Positions 47,484 to 56,609 of a DNA stretch of 64,000 nucleotides are shown here, piece after piece. The stretch is from Micromonospora cathayae (GTDB taxonomy: Bacteria; Actinomycetota; Actinomycetes; Mycobacteriales; Micromonosporaceae), in NCBI RefSeq assembly GCF_028993575.1, contig NZ_CP118615.1:3224001-3288000 (forward strand). The letters are read 5' to 3'. The notes under the pieces were generated by a model. It was not told where the DNA came from. It made no database searches and saw nothing but the letters and a program-made list of their open reading frames with translations. Within the stretch, counting starts at the first letter, position 1. Every line of letters starts with the position of its first letter. The position numbers and the translations under genes were made by a program.

Positions 47484-47526
47484 GCCGGGCCCCTTCCCCT
47501 GCGGACACCGTGGGAAGGGGCCCGGC
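47484..47526. terminator. Hairpin between VOC gene and paralogue 2
   Basis: Perfect 15-bp stem GCCGGGCCCCTTCCC / GGGAAGGGGCCCGGC (47484-47498, 47512-47526), 13-nt loop, 5 bp from the stop of the minus-strand gene. Confidence 0.75.
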
Positions 47527-47531
47527 TCGCC

Positions 47532-48290
47532 TCAGTTGCGCTGCTCGATCGCGCTGCGGATGGTGGCGAACTCCGCCTCGGCCTGCTTGCCGGTCTTGTA
47601 GTAGAGCACCACCATGCCCAGGCTGCCCCGGTCCGCCCAGACGCAGATCCCCAGGTCGAGGCCCTCGGTCTTGCCGTCGCCGCACTTGGCCTCGCCGCCG
47701 AGCGGCCCCGGCTCCACGTCGGCGAGGTTGGAGGTGCCCAGCTGGCTGGTGGAGGTGGTGACGAAGTCCTGCAACTCCTGCTTCGGGTCGGCGATCAGGC
47801 CCGACACCGCGACGACCATGGCCAGGTCCTGCTTCTCCAGGCCGCCGTAGAACGCCCCGACCGTGCCGGTGGCCTCGGGGACGTCCTTCTTGAGTTCCTC
47901 GACCATCTGCTGCGAGACGGTGGTGAGGCCCGGTTCGGTGGACTTGGCGCGGCCGTTGAGGGTGTCCGGGGTGACCACGGTGGTGTTGGTGGCGTCCACC
48001 ACCTCGCCCACCTCGTCCTTGACCGCGAACCAGGTCACCGCGGCCCCACCGAGGCAGAGCACCAGCACCACGGCGAGGACGATCAGCAGGACCTTGCCGA
48101 CCCCGGACTTCTTCGCCGGCGGCGGCGCGGCCGCGAAGCCGGGCTGTGCCGCGCCGGGGAAGCCGGGCTGCGCCGGGCCGGGGGGCGTCGGCGTCGGGCC
48201 GTAGCCGGGTGGGGTGCCGTAGCCGGACGACGGCTGCGCGGGGTTGTCGGAGCCGAACTGCGGCTGCTCAGGGTGGTGCGGCTGGGACAT
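47532..48290 (-). CDS. Pro-rich-tail membrane protein with Cys-containing extracellular domain (paralogue 2)
   Basis: 252 residues from ATG 48290. Gln/Pro/Gly-rich tail (1-60), membrane segment VGKVLLIVLAVVLVLCLGGAAVTWFAV, then an extracellular domain ending PGPLGGEAKCGDGKTEGLDLGICVWADRG and AEFATIRSAIEQRN. The ending, including both Cys, matches the protein at 45572-46624, and the -10/leader is shared. Family unrecognised. Confidence 0.75.
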   Translation of the reverse strand: MSQPHHPEQPQFGSDNPAQPSSGYGTPPGYGPTPTPPGPAQPGFPGAAQPGFAAAPPPAKKSGVGKVLLIVLAVVLVLCLGGAAVTWFAVKDEVGEVVDATNTTVVTPDTLNGRAKSTEPGLTTVSQQMVEELKKDVPEATGTVGAFYGGLEKQDLAMVVAVSGLIADPKQELQDFVTTSTSQLGTSNLADVEPGPLGGEAKCGDGKTEGLDLGICVWADRGSLGMVVLYYKTGKQAEAEFATIRSAIEQRN

Positions 48291-48435
48291 CAACGCTCCA
48301 GGTGAAAGAAATGAACGCGTGATGCTAACCAACCGGTGCGACATCGACCGACCCGCCGGGATATCCGCCGGCTACCGTGCACCGGGCCGGGGCTCCTCGT
48401 GCGAGGCCGACGGAGGGTACGGGACGGAAACGGGC

Positions 48436-48469
48436 GCGGGGGCCGACCCGGCACCGGGTCGGCCCCCGC
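48436..48469 (-). terminator. Hairpin after the fadJ-type gene
   Basis: Perfect 15-bp stem (48436-48450 with 48455-48469) and GCAC tetraloop, 18 bp downstream of the stop codon at 48488 on the minus strand. Confidence 0.7.
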
Positions 48470-48487
48470 GGAGAGGTACGCGGAGCG

Positions 48488-50590
48488 TCAGGCGGGCAGG
48501 CTCGCCACCCCGTACGGCAGGAACCGGGAGCCGGTGACCCGCTCCGAGGTGCCGGTCCGGTCCAGGTACGGCGTGACGCCGCCCAGGTGGAACGGCCAGC
48601 CGGCCCCGAGGATCATGCACAGGTCGATGTCCTGCGCCTCGGCGACCACGCCCTCGTCCAGCATCAGCCGGATCTCCTGGGCCAGGGCGTCCAGCGCGTT
48701 GCCCCGGACCTGCTCGGCGGTGAGCGGGGCGTCCCCGACCACCAGCAGCTCCGCCACCGCCGGGTTGATCTCGTCGTCCACCACGACCGGCTGGCCGGAC
48801 TCGGCGATCCGCTTCAGGTTCTCGCTGAGCCCGAACCGCTCCGGGTAGGCCGCGTGCAGGGTCCCGCCCACGTGGTACGCGACCGCCGGGCCGACCAGTT
48901 GGAGCAGCGCCAGCGGACGCATCGGCAGGCCCAGCGGGTCCAGCGCGCTGTCGGCGGTCTCCAGCGGGGTGCCGGCGTCCACGGCGGCGAAGACGGTGCC
49001 CAGGAACCGGGTGAGCAGCCGGTTCACCACGAACGCGGGCGCGTCCTTCACCAGCACGCAGGACTTGCGCAGCTGCTTGCCGACCGCGAACGCGGTGGCC
49101 AGGGTGGCGTCGTCGGTGCGTTCGCCCCGGACGATCTCCAGCAGCGGCAGCACCGCGACCGGGTTGAAGAAGTGGAAGCCCACCACCCGCTCGGGGTGCT
49201 CCAGGTCGGCGGCCATCTCGGTCACCGACAGCGAGGAGGTGTTGGTCGCCAGCACCGCCTCCGGCGAGACGATCTTCTCCAGCTCGGCCCAGACCTGCTT
49301 CTTGACGCCGAGGTCCTCGAAGACCGCCTCGATGACGAAGTCACAGTCGGCGAACGACGTGAGCTGACCCGGTGCCGGCGCCGCGAAGGCCTCTGCTTTT
49401 GCCGCGCCGGAGACCAGGCCGTACAGCTTGGCCGCGGTGCCCTTGTCCATCCGGCCCTTGGCGACCTGCTTCTCGATCTGGGCGTGCACGTAGGCCACGC
49501 CCTTGTCCACCCGGGACTGGTCCAGGTCGGTCAGCACCACCGGCACCTGGAGGCGGCGGGCGAACAGCAGGGCGAGCTGGCTGGCCATCAGGCCGGCCCC
49601 GACGATGCCGACCTTGGTGACCTCGCGGGCCAGCCCCTTGTCGGGCGCGCCGGCCGGCCGCTTGGCCCGCCGCTGCACCAGGTCGAACGCGTACAGCCCG
49701 CTGCGCAGCTCCTCGCTGAAGACCAGGTCGGCCAGGGCCTCGTCCTCGGCGGCGGTGCCGGTGGCGAAGTCGGCGTCCTTGGCCAGGGCGAGCAGCTCCA
49801 GGGCCTTGTTCGCGGACGGCACCGCGCCGTGCAGCCGCGCGTCGAGGGTCTGCCGGGCGAAGTACAGCACGCCGTCCCACATGTCCCGGTCGACCTCGGG
49901 CCGGGTCACGGTGACCTCGCCGCGCACCACCCCGGCGGCCCACTCCAGGGACCGTTCGAGGAAGTCGGCCGGCTCCAGCAGCACGTCGGCGATGCCCAGC
50001 TCGGCGGCCTGCTTCGGCTTGAGCATCTTGTTCTGCATCAGCGGGTTCTGGATGATCACCTGGGTGGCGGCCGGGATGCCGATCAGGTTCGGCAACAGCT
50101 GGGTGCCGCCCCAGCCGGGCACCAGGCCCAGCGACACCTCGGGCAGCGCCAGGGCCGCCGCGCCCGCCGACAGCGTCCGGTAGTGGCAGTGCAGGGCCAG
50201 CTCCAGGCCGCCGCCCATGGCCGCGCCGTTGACGAACGCGAACGTCGGTACCGCGCTGTCCTTCAGCCGGGCGAAGACCCGGTGGCCGAGCCGGCCGATC
50301 TCCAGCGCCTGCGCGCGGTCGGCGAGCTGCGGCAGGCCGACGATGTCCGCGCCCACGCAGAAGACGTACGGCTTGCCGGTGACCGCGACGAACGCCGGGT
50401 CCGCCGCCAGGGCCTCGGTGATCGCCTCGTCGAGACTGGTCAGGCCACCCGGGCCGAAGGTGTTCGGCTTGGTGTGGTCGAAGCCGTTGTCCAGGGTGAT
50501 CAGGGCGGCCGGCCGGTCCAGGCCGGGCAGCCGGACCTGGCGCAGCAGCGCCCTGGTGACGACCTCGTTCGGCGCCGCGAGCGTGCTCAC
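48488..50590 (-). CDS. fadJ: Fatty-oxidation multifunctional protein (enoyl-CoA hydratase / 3-hydroxyacyl-CoA dehydrogenase)
   Basis: 700 residues. N-terminal crotonase domain with the oxyanion-hole motif FCVGADIVGL and NGAAMGGGLELALHC; then 3-hydroxyacyl-CoA dehydrogenase with NAD motif VGIVGAGLMASQLALLFARR, catalytic region GFHFFNPVAVLPLLEIV and the C-terminal helical domain. It performs hydration and NAD-dependent oxidation in beta-oxidation. The GTG overlaps the thiolase stop by 4 bp (GTGA) with GGAGGGTGGAG upstream, so the two subunits are made together and should form a trifunctional complex. Confidence 0.93.
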   Translation of the reverse strand: MSTLAAPNEVVTRALLRQVRLPGLDRPAALITLDNGFDHTKPNTFGPGGLTSLDEAITEALAADPAFVAVTGKPYVFCVGADIVGLPQLADRAQALEIGRLGHRVFARLKDSAVPTFAFVNGAAMGGGLELALHCHYRTLSAGAAALALPEVSLGLVPGWGGTQLLPNLIGIPAATQVIIQNPLMQNKMLKPKQAAELGIADVLLEPADFLERSLEWAAGVVRGEVTVTRPEVDRDMWDGVLYFARQTLDARLHGAVPSANKALELLALAKDADFATGTAAEDEALADLVFSEELRSGLYAFDLVQRRAKRPAGAPDKGLAREVTKVGIVGAGLMASQLALLFARRLQVPVVLTDLDQSRVDKGVAYVHAQIEKQVAKGRMDKGTAAKLYGLVSGAAKAEAFAAPAPGQLTSFADCDFVIEAVFEDLGVKKQVWAELEKIVSPEAVLATNTSSLSVTEMAADLEHPERVVGFHFFNPVAVLPLLEIVRGERTDDATLATAFAVGKQLRKSCVLVKDAPAFVVNRLLTRFLGTVFAAVDAGTPLETADSALDPLGLPMRPLALLQLVGPAVAYHVGGTLHAAYPERFGLSENLKRIAESGQPVVVDDEINPAVAELLVVGDAPLTAEQVRGNALDALAQEIRLMLDEGVVAEAQDIDLCMILGAGWPFHLGGVTPYLDRTGTSERVTGSRFLPYGVASLPA

Positions 50591-51786
50591 TTGACTCCAC
50601 CCTCCGTCCAGTGCGGGTTCTCCCAGATCACGGTGCCGCCCATGCCGATGCCGATGCACATGGCGGTGAGGCCGTAGCGGACCTCGGGGTGCTCGGCGAA
50701 CTGCCGGGCGAGCTGGGTCATCAGCCGGACGCCGGAGGCGGCGAGCGGGTGCCCGATGGCGATCGCGCCGCCCCACGGGTTGACCCGGGGGTCGTCGTCG
50801 GCGATACCGAAGTGGTCGAGGAAGGCGAGGACCTGCACGGCGAACGCCTCGTTCAGCTCGAACAGGCCGATGTCGTCGATGCTCAGGCCGGCGATGCGCA
50901 GCGCCTTCTCCGTCGACGGGATCGGGCCGACGCCCATCACCTCCGGCTCGACGCCGACGAAGCCGTACGACACCAGCCGCATCGCCACCGGCAGGCCCAG
51001 CTCGCGGGCGGTGCTCTCGGCGGCGATCAGGCTGGCGGTGGCCCCGTCGTTCAGCCCGGCCGCGTTGCCGGCGGTGACCTTGCCGTGCGGGCGGAACGGG
51101 GTCTTCAGGGTGGCGAGCTTCTCCAGCGAGGTGTCCCGGGGCGCTTCGTCCACCGTGGCCAGACCCCAGCCGCCGTCGGCGTCGCGGACCGCGACCGGCA
51201 CCAGGTCGTCGGCGAGCTTGCCGTTGGCGTACGCCTTGGCGGTCTTGACCTGGGAGGCGAGCGCGAACGCGTCGGTGCGTTCCTTGGTGACGTGCGGGAC
51301 CCGGTCGTGCAGGTTCTCCGCGGTGGCCCCCATGACCAGGGCGGACGGGTCGACCAGCTTCTCGGCGAGGATGCGCGGGTTCGGGTCGACGCCCTCGCCC
51401 ATCGGGTGCCGGCCCATGTGCTCGACGCCACCGGCGATCGCGACGTCGTACGCCCCCATGGCGATGCCGCCGGCGACGGTGGTCACCGCGGTCATCGCGC
51501 CGGCGCACATCCGGTCGATGGCGAAGCCGGGCACGGTCTTCGGCAGTCCGGACAGCAGGGCGGCGGTCCGGCCGATGGTGAGTCCCTGGTCGCCGATCTG
51601 GGTGGTGGCGGCGATGGCCACCTCCTCGACCCGCTCCGGCGGCAGCTGCGGGTTGCGTCGCAGCAGCTCGCGGATGCAGCGGATGACCAGGTCGTCGGCG
51701 CGGGTGTTGGCGTACATGCCACCCGCCTTGCCGAACGGGGTGCGGACGCCGTCGACGAAGACGACGTCGCGAACTTCACGGGGCAC
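50587..51786 (-). CDS. fadA: Acetyl-CoA acyltransferase (thiolase)
   Basis: 399 residues. Catalytic Cys94 (DRMCAGAMTAV), His in NPWGGAIAIGHPLAASG and the second Cys in TAMCIGIGMGG. It cleaves 3-ketoacyl-CoA. GTG 51786 is chosen because GGAGG is 5 nt upstream; ATG 51807 is upstream of that site. First gene of the operon with fadJ. The 138-bp spacer before it shows no gene. Confidence 0.93.
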   Translation of the reverse strand: MPREVRDVVFVDGVRTPFGKAGGMYANTRADDLVIRCIRELLRRNPQLPPERVEEVAIAATTQIGDQGLTIGRTAALLSGLPKTVPGFAIDRMCAGAMTAVTTVAGGIAMGAYDVAIAGGVEHMGRHPMGEGVDPNPRILAEKLVDPSALVMGATAENLHDRVPHVTKERTDAFALASQVKTAKAYANGKLADDLVPVAVRDADGGWGLATVDEAPRDTSLEKLATLKTPFRPHGKVTAGNAAGLNDGATASLIAAESTARELGLPVAMRLVSYGFVGVEPEVMGVGPIPSTEKALRIAGLSIDDIGLFELNEAFAVQVLAFLDHFGIADDDPRVNPWGGAIAIGHPLAASGVRLMTQLARQFAEHPEVRYGLTAMCIGIGMGGTVIWENPHWTEGGVK

Positions 51787-51924
51787 TGGAGCCTCCTTTT
51801 CGACCATCAGTCGGCCTCCGCCCGACGGCGCTGTCGGACCGAACGATGGTCGCCGGCACGGGCGTGGTCCTTCGCATGCTACTCACCGGTAACCACTGGT
51901 GCCCGTACCCCCCGTGTGTCCCAC

Positions 51925-51959
51925 GACACACCCACCCCGGCGACCGGGGTGGGTGTGTC
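51925..51959 (-). terminator. Hairpin after RNase D gene
   Basis: Perfect 16-bp stem GACACACCCACCCCGG with a 3-nt CGA loop (51925-51940, 51944-51959), 6 bp from the stop codon. Confidence 0.75.
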
Positions 51960-51965
51960 ACCCCG

Positions 51966-53282
51966 TCACGGGGTGGGCAGGACCCGGGTCAGCTCCGGCA
52001 CCAGCAGGCCGAGCTGCCAGTTCCGCGCGCCGTACCCGCGCAGCGTCTCCGCCACCGTCTCCTCGGTGATCTCGTCCGGCGGGGACCAGGCCAGTCGCCG
52101 CACCGAGTCCGGAGTGATCAGGTTCTCCGGCGGCAGCCGGTGCTCACCCGCGATCCGGACCACCACCTCCCGGCACCGGGCCAGCCGCGCGGCGGCCACC
52201 GGGTCCCGTTCCGCCCACCGGTGCGGCGGCGGGGGACCCTCCACGACGGGATGCGCCGGCAGCGCGTCCTCGGGCAGCTGCCGGGCGTCCTCCAGTGCCG
52301 CCAGCCAGGTACGGGCCAGCCGGCGCACCGACCGGCCGCCGAACCCGGGCAGGGTCAGCAGGGTCTTCTCGTCCTTCGGGTCCAGCTCGGCGGCGGCGAT
52401 GATCGCCGAGTCGGGCAGCACCCGCCCCGGCGCGGCGTCCCGGCGGGCCGCGATCTGGTCCCGGGCGTACCACATCGAGCGGACCCGGGCCTGGGCCCGC
52501 GCCCCGCGCAGCCGGTGGATGCCCGAGGTACGCCGCCAGGGCTCGGCGCGCACCCTCGGCGGCCGGGTCGCCGAGGCCACCAGCGCCGCGAACTCCTCCG
52601 CCGCCCACTCCTGCTTGCCCTGCCGGACGAGTTCCCCGGCGAGCGCGTCCCGCAGGTCGGTCAGCAGCTCCACGTCCAGCGCGGCGTACGTCAGCCAGGA
52701 CTCGGGCAGCGGCCGGCTCGACCAGTCCGCCGCCGAGTGGTGCTTCTCCAGGGTGTAGCCGAGCAGGTGTTCGGTCAGCGCGGCCAGGCCGACCCGCTCG
52801 AACCCGGCCAGCCGGGCGGCCAGTTCGGTGTCGAACAGCCGGCGCGGACGCAACCCCAGCTCGGCCAGGCAGGGCAGGTCCTGACTGGCCGCGTGGAGCA
52901 CCCACTCGGTCCCGCTGAGTACCTCGTCGAGACCCGACAGGTCGGGCAGCGGCAACGGATCGATCAGGACGGTGCCGGCGCCGAGGCGGCGTAACTGCAC
53001 CAGGTAGGCGCGCTGGCTGTAGCGGTATCCGGAGGCCCGCTCGGCGTCGATGGCCACCGGGCCGGTGCCCGCCGCGAAACGGGCCACCACCTCGGCCAAC
53101 TCACGCGATGTGGACACCGGCGCGGGGGTGCCGTCCCGGGGGGCGGTGAGGGGTACGGGCCCGTCGGCGGTCGCGTCTGTCCCCGCGTCCTCCGGCTCCG
53201 GCGCGGCCGAGGGCGGGTGGTGCAGATCGTTTCCCGGTCGGCTTTCGGCGGCCCGACGGCGCAGGGGTGGTTCGTCGGTCAC
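51966..53282 (-). CDS. rnd: HRDC-domain RNase D-like exonuclease
   Basis: 438 residues. DEDD exonuclease: motif I reads IDAERASGYRY (DAE instead of the usual DTE), HAASQDLPCL, DTELAARLAGF and YAALDVELLTDLR. HRDC domain (about 300-360, ELDPKDEKTLLTLPGFGGRSV). It should trim 3' ends of stable RNA. N-terminal 55 residues are disordered. GTG 53282 has TAGGGT 6 nt upstream (leaderless). Confidence 0.88.
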   Translation of the reverse strand: MTDEPPLRRRAAESRPGNDLHHPPSAAPEPEDAGTDATADGPVPLTAPRDGTPAPVSTSRELAEVVARFAAGTGPVAIDAERASGYRYSQRAYLVQLRRLGAGTVLIDPLPLPDLSGLDEVLSGTEWVLHAASQDLPCLAELGLRPRRLFDTELAARLAGFERVGLAALTEHLLGYTLEKHHSAADWSSRPLPESWLTYAALDVELLTDLRDALAGELVRQGKQEWAAEEFAALVASATRPPRVRAEPWRRTSGIHRLRGARAQARVRSMWYARDQIAARRDAAPGRVLPDSAIIAAAELDPKDEKTLLTLPGFGGRSVRRLARTWLAALEDARQLPEDALPAHPVVEGPPPPHRWAERDPVAAARLARCREVVVRIAGEHRLPPENLITPDSVRRLAWSPPDEITEETVAETLRGYGARNWQLGLLVPELTRVLPTP

Positions 53283-53511
53283 CTGACAACCCTAGTGCGC
53301 GCGGCGATCCGGTGCGCGCAGCCCGTCCGGCGCGTGTCGGTGCGCGGTCCCCGGTGACGGGTCGCGGCCACCCCCCCCCGAACCCGTGCCGCGGTAGCTG
53401 GACACGAGGGGAGACAATGTCCTTCCGGGCCGGTACGGTCCATCGAGCCCACCGCCGGAGAGCGCCGGCGGCGGGTGGCGGACGGGCGCTCACGGGGAGG
53501 ACGTGGCGATC

Positions 53512-54765
53512 ATGACGGCGGGCTACGGGCCACAGGACGGTGGACCGCGCGGGCCGGCGCAGGGATCCGGCGACGAGGGTGGTCGACCCGGTCCGCTGCC
53601 ACCACGGATGGAGCCCCGGGGCGGTTCGGGGGGTTGGCCCACCGTCCCGGCGTCCCGTGCCACGGCACCCGGCCAGCCGCCCGGCTACCCGGCCGGTGCC
53701 TCCACCGGATACCCGTCGGCGCCCGGCGCGCCCGCCGGATATCCGGCCAGCCCCGGCGCGCCCGCCGGCGGCTACCCGTCGGCCCCGGGTGCGCCCGCCG
53801 CCCCAGCGGTGCCGACGCCCCGGGCCACCTGGTCGCCCGCGCCCGAGGCCGGGCAGCGGACCCCGCAGCAGATGTTCCCGCCCCAGAGCGGCCAGCCGGC
53901 CGATCCGCGCGGCTGGTCCGGTGCCCCGGCCGGGCCGCCCACGCCCGTCGCCGGCCCCGGTGCCGCCCACCCTGCGGCCACCCGCCCGAAGTCCGGTTGG
54001 CTGCCCCGCGCGGCCCTGTTCCTGGCGCTGGTACTGGTGCTGGTCAGCGGCGTGCAGGCGTACCAGATCCACCGGCTCAACAGCCGGCTCGCGGACACCG
54101 ACCGGAACATGTCGGCGGCCCAGGGCGACGACGGCGTCCGCCTCGACGGCCTGGAGCAGCGGGCAGAGGAACTGGAGAAGCAGGCCGGCACCGTGTTCAA
54201 CCCGGAATCCATCGCCGCCGCCGTGCTGCCCAGCGTCTTCCGGGTCAAGGCCGGGCAGTTCACCGGCACCGCCTTCGCCGTGGGCAAGCCCAACTCCGAG
54301 GGCGGCGCGAACCTGTTCACCAACTACCACGTGGTCGAGTCGGTCTGGGACAGCGGCGGGCGGCAGGTCTTCCTGGAACGCACCGACCAGCGGTTCCCGG
54401 CCACCATCGTCAAGGTCGACGAGGAGAACGACATCGCCCACCTGCGGACCAGCGCCAAGTTCACCGGCCTGGTCACCGCGCCCACCCCGGTCAAGTCCGG
54501 CCAGCAGATCGTCGTCGTCGGCGCGCCGCTGGGCCTCACCGACAGCGTGACCACCGGCGTGGTGAGCGCCTTCCGCAAGGCGGAGAACGGCTCCGGCGAC
54601 GTGATCCAGTTCGACGCCCCGATCAACCCCGGCAACTCCGGCGGCCCGGTGATCAACGGAGCGAAGCAGGTCGTCGGGATCGCCACCGCCAAGGCCCGCG
54701 ACGCCGAGGGCATCGGCCTCGCCGTGCCGATCAAGACCGCCTGCGACGGCTTCGACATCTGCTGA
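53512..54765 (+). CDS. Membrane-anchored HtrA-like serine protease
   Basis: 417 residues from ATG 53512 (GTG 53503 is possible but only 2 nt from GGGGAGG). Residues 1-155 are Gly/Pro/Ala/Tyr-rich with GYPSAPGAPAG-type repeats, then one membrane segment (AALFLALVLVLVSGVQ, about 167-182), a short coiled coil, and a trypsin-like domain with His in TNYHVVE, Asp in ENDIAHL and Ser in INPGNSGGPVI. No PDZ domain. Likely an extracytoplasmic protein-quality protease with a cytosolic Pro-rich tail. Followed after 75 bp by a protein of the same tail type. Confidence 0.87.
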   Translation: MTAGYGPQDGGPRGPAQGSGDEGGRPGPLPPRMEPRGGSGGWPTVPASRATAPGQPPGYPAGASTGYPSAPGAPAGYPASPGAPAGGYPSAPGAPAAPAVPTPRATWSPAPEAGQRTPQQMFPPQSGQPADPRGWSGAPAGPPTPVAGPGAAHPAATRPKSGWLPRAALFLALVLVLVSGVQAYQIHRLNSRLADTDRNMSAAQGDDGVRLDGLEQRAEELEKQAGTVFNPESIAAAVLPSVFRVKAGQFTGTAFAVGKPNSEGGANLFTNYHVVESVWDSGGRQVFLERTDQRFPATIVKVDEENDIAHLRTSAKFTGLVTAPTPVKSGQQIVVVGAPLGLTDSVTTGVVSAFRKAENGSGDVIQFDAPINPGNSGGPVINGAKQVVGIATAKARDAEGIGLAVPIKTACDGFDIC

Positions 54766-54840
54766 CCGGTCCCCGGTCCCGTACCCGTCCGGTCCGCCCG
54801 GTCAGCCGGCGTGGCCCGCCCCCTTCGGAGGATTCCAGAC

Positions 54841-55710
54841 ATGACCCAGCCACCCTCCGGCGGTTATCCGCCGCCCGGTCACCCGCCGCAGCAGCCGGCC
54901 GGCGGCGGACTGTACGGATCCCAGCGTGCCCCGCAGGACCACCAGCCCACCCAGCAGTTCGGTGTCGACCCGACGGTCCCGGCCCAGCCGCCGGCCGGGT
55001 ACCCGCCGTCCACCCCGCCCACGGCCGCGTACCCCCAGCCCGGGTACGGCGGCTACCCGCAGTCCGCCCCGCCCTCGGGTTACCCGCAGTCGGCCCCACC
55101 GTCGCCGGGTTACCCGCAGTCGGCCCCGCCCTCGTCGGGTTACCCGCAGTCCGCGCCGCCGTCGCCGGGCGAGCACCCGGCCGGGTACGGCCCCTCCTCG
55201 GCGCCCCCGGCCCCCGGCCAGTACGCGCCCGCCTCCGGTCAGCCCTTCGGGCCGCCGATGTCCGGTCCGCCCGGATATCCGCCTCCGGCCGCCGCCGGCG
55301 GCGGTGGCGGACGCGGTCGGGCGGTGCTGGTGCTGGCGGTCGTGGCGGCGCTGCTCTTCGTGCTCGGCGGGGTGATGACCGGCCTCTACCTGAACACCAG
55401 CGGCGACCTGGAGCGCACCGAGCAGACCCTGGCCTCCCGGACCACCGACCGGGACACCAAGGTCAAGGAGATCGAGAAGCTCAAGGTCGAGTTGCAGACC
55501 GCGAAGGACAAGCTGACCGACACCCAGCAGGACCTGACCGGCACCAAGAACGACCGGGACGAGCAGGCTCGGCAGAAGAAGGTCATCGCCAACTGCCTGG
55601 AGAAGCTCACCACCGCGCTGACCGCCGCCGCCGCCGGCAACAAGGCCGCGTACGACCAGGCCACCAAGGGTCTCGACGCGGTCTGCGAGGAGGCCGAGAA
55701 GTACCTCTGA
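54841..55710 (+). CDS. Pro-rich membrane protein with extracellular coiled coil
   Basis: 289 residues, ATG after GGAGG. Tail (1-160) with four near-perfect GYPQSAPPS units (bases about 55050-55170), membrane segment VLVLAVVAALLFVLGGVMTGLYL, then a charged heptad-repeat coiled coil (about 185-245) and an Ala-rich end with two Cys. No enzyme motif. Lies on the same strand as the HtrA-like protease and shares its Pro-tail/single-membrane plan; a functional link is inferred only from this. Confidence 0.8.
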   Translation: MTQPPSGGYPPPGHPPQQPAGGGLYGSQRAPQDHQPTQQFGVDPTVPAQPPAGYPPSTPPTAAYPQPGYGGYPQSAPPSGYPQSAPPSPGYPQSAPPSSGYPQSAPPSPGEHPAGYGPSSAPPAPGQYAPASGQPFGPPMSGPPGYPPPAAAGGGGGRGRAVLVLAVVAALLFVLGGVMTGLYLNTSGDLERTEQTLASRTTDRDTKVKEIEKLKVELQTAKDKLTDTQQDLTGTKNDRDEQARQKKVIANCLEKLTTALTAAAAGNKAAYDQATKGLDAVCEEAEKYL

Positions 55711-55749
55711 CCCGCCATCCGCACCGCCCCCGGGCTCTCCTAGGACGGG

Positions 55750-56322
55750 TCAGGGGGTGGTGGCCGGACGGCGGTCCGGCAGGGCGGTCACCCCGGGCGG
55801 CGGCAGCCCGGCCGTCGAGGCCAGCAGCGCGCACCAGCCCAGCAGGTGCGGGGCCAGGTCGTCGGTCAGCGGCGTCCACGAGGCCCGGATCTCGATGTCC
55901 CCGACGGCGGGCGGCCCGGCCAGGTCACCGAACCGGGTCGACATGGTCTGGGTGACCGTGCCGCCGAGCGCCCGGTACCCGGCGTCCTGCGCGTCCAACG
56001 CGTCGGTCAGCCAGGTCCAGCCCACCCCGGGCAGCAGCGGGTCGGCGGCCAGGTCGGCCTCCAGCTCCGCGGTCACGTAGGTGACCAGCCGCAGGGTGCC
56101 CTGCCACGCCTCGTGCCCGGCCGGGTCGTGCAGCAGGATCAGCCGCCCGGTGGTCACCTCGTCGTCGTCGCGGAGCACGCTGGCGGAGAGCGCGAAGGCG
56201 TGTGGGGCGAGCCGTTTCGGCGCGCCCACCTCCTCCAGCACGATCTCGGCCCGGGGGGTGGTCGACCGCAGCCCGGCGACCGCGCGGGCGAAGGTCTCCG
56301 GAAGCGCGATCGGGGGGGACAT
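55750..56322 (-). CDS. DUF3000 protein
   Basis: 190 residues. Core VTTGRLILLHDPAGHEAWQG and RFGDLAGPPAVGDIEIRASWTP. DUF3000, function unknown, conserved beside RNase D and hemE in actinobacteria. ATG 56322 has TAGGCT 6 nt upstream (leaderless). Divergent from hemE across 287 bp, in which a longer antisense frame is rejected. Confidence 0.85.
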   Translation of the reverse strand: MSPPIALPETFARAVAGLRSTTPRAEIVLEEVGAPKRLAPHAFALSASVLRDDDEVTTGRLILLHDPAGHEAWQGTLRLVTYVTAELEADLAADPLLPGVGWTWLTDALDAQDAGYRALGGTVTQTMSTRFGDLAGPPAVGDIEIRASWTPLTDDLAPHLLGWCALLASTAGLPPPGVTALPDRRPATTP

Positions 56323-56609
56323 GACGGCAGCCTATGCCGCCGTCGGGCCGGCTGTTCGGACGGCGCGCCGGCACCGTCGACGCTCATCACCGGTCCGGAC
56401 GGTTCCACCGGTCCGGGCGGACGATCCCGTCGGCGCGCTGGACGGTGCCACACCGGCCCCGCCGGGGGAGACCGGGGGAGTTCGGTCGGCGCGGCGCGGG
56501 TGCCGCCGACCCGTCCGGGGCGGTCGCGCCGGTCCGGACCACCGGGCCGGGGTGTCCTTCGCAACCCGGAGGATGGGACGCGGCACCGAACGTGGCACGA
56601 TTGCGGGCG

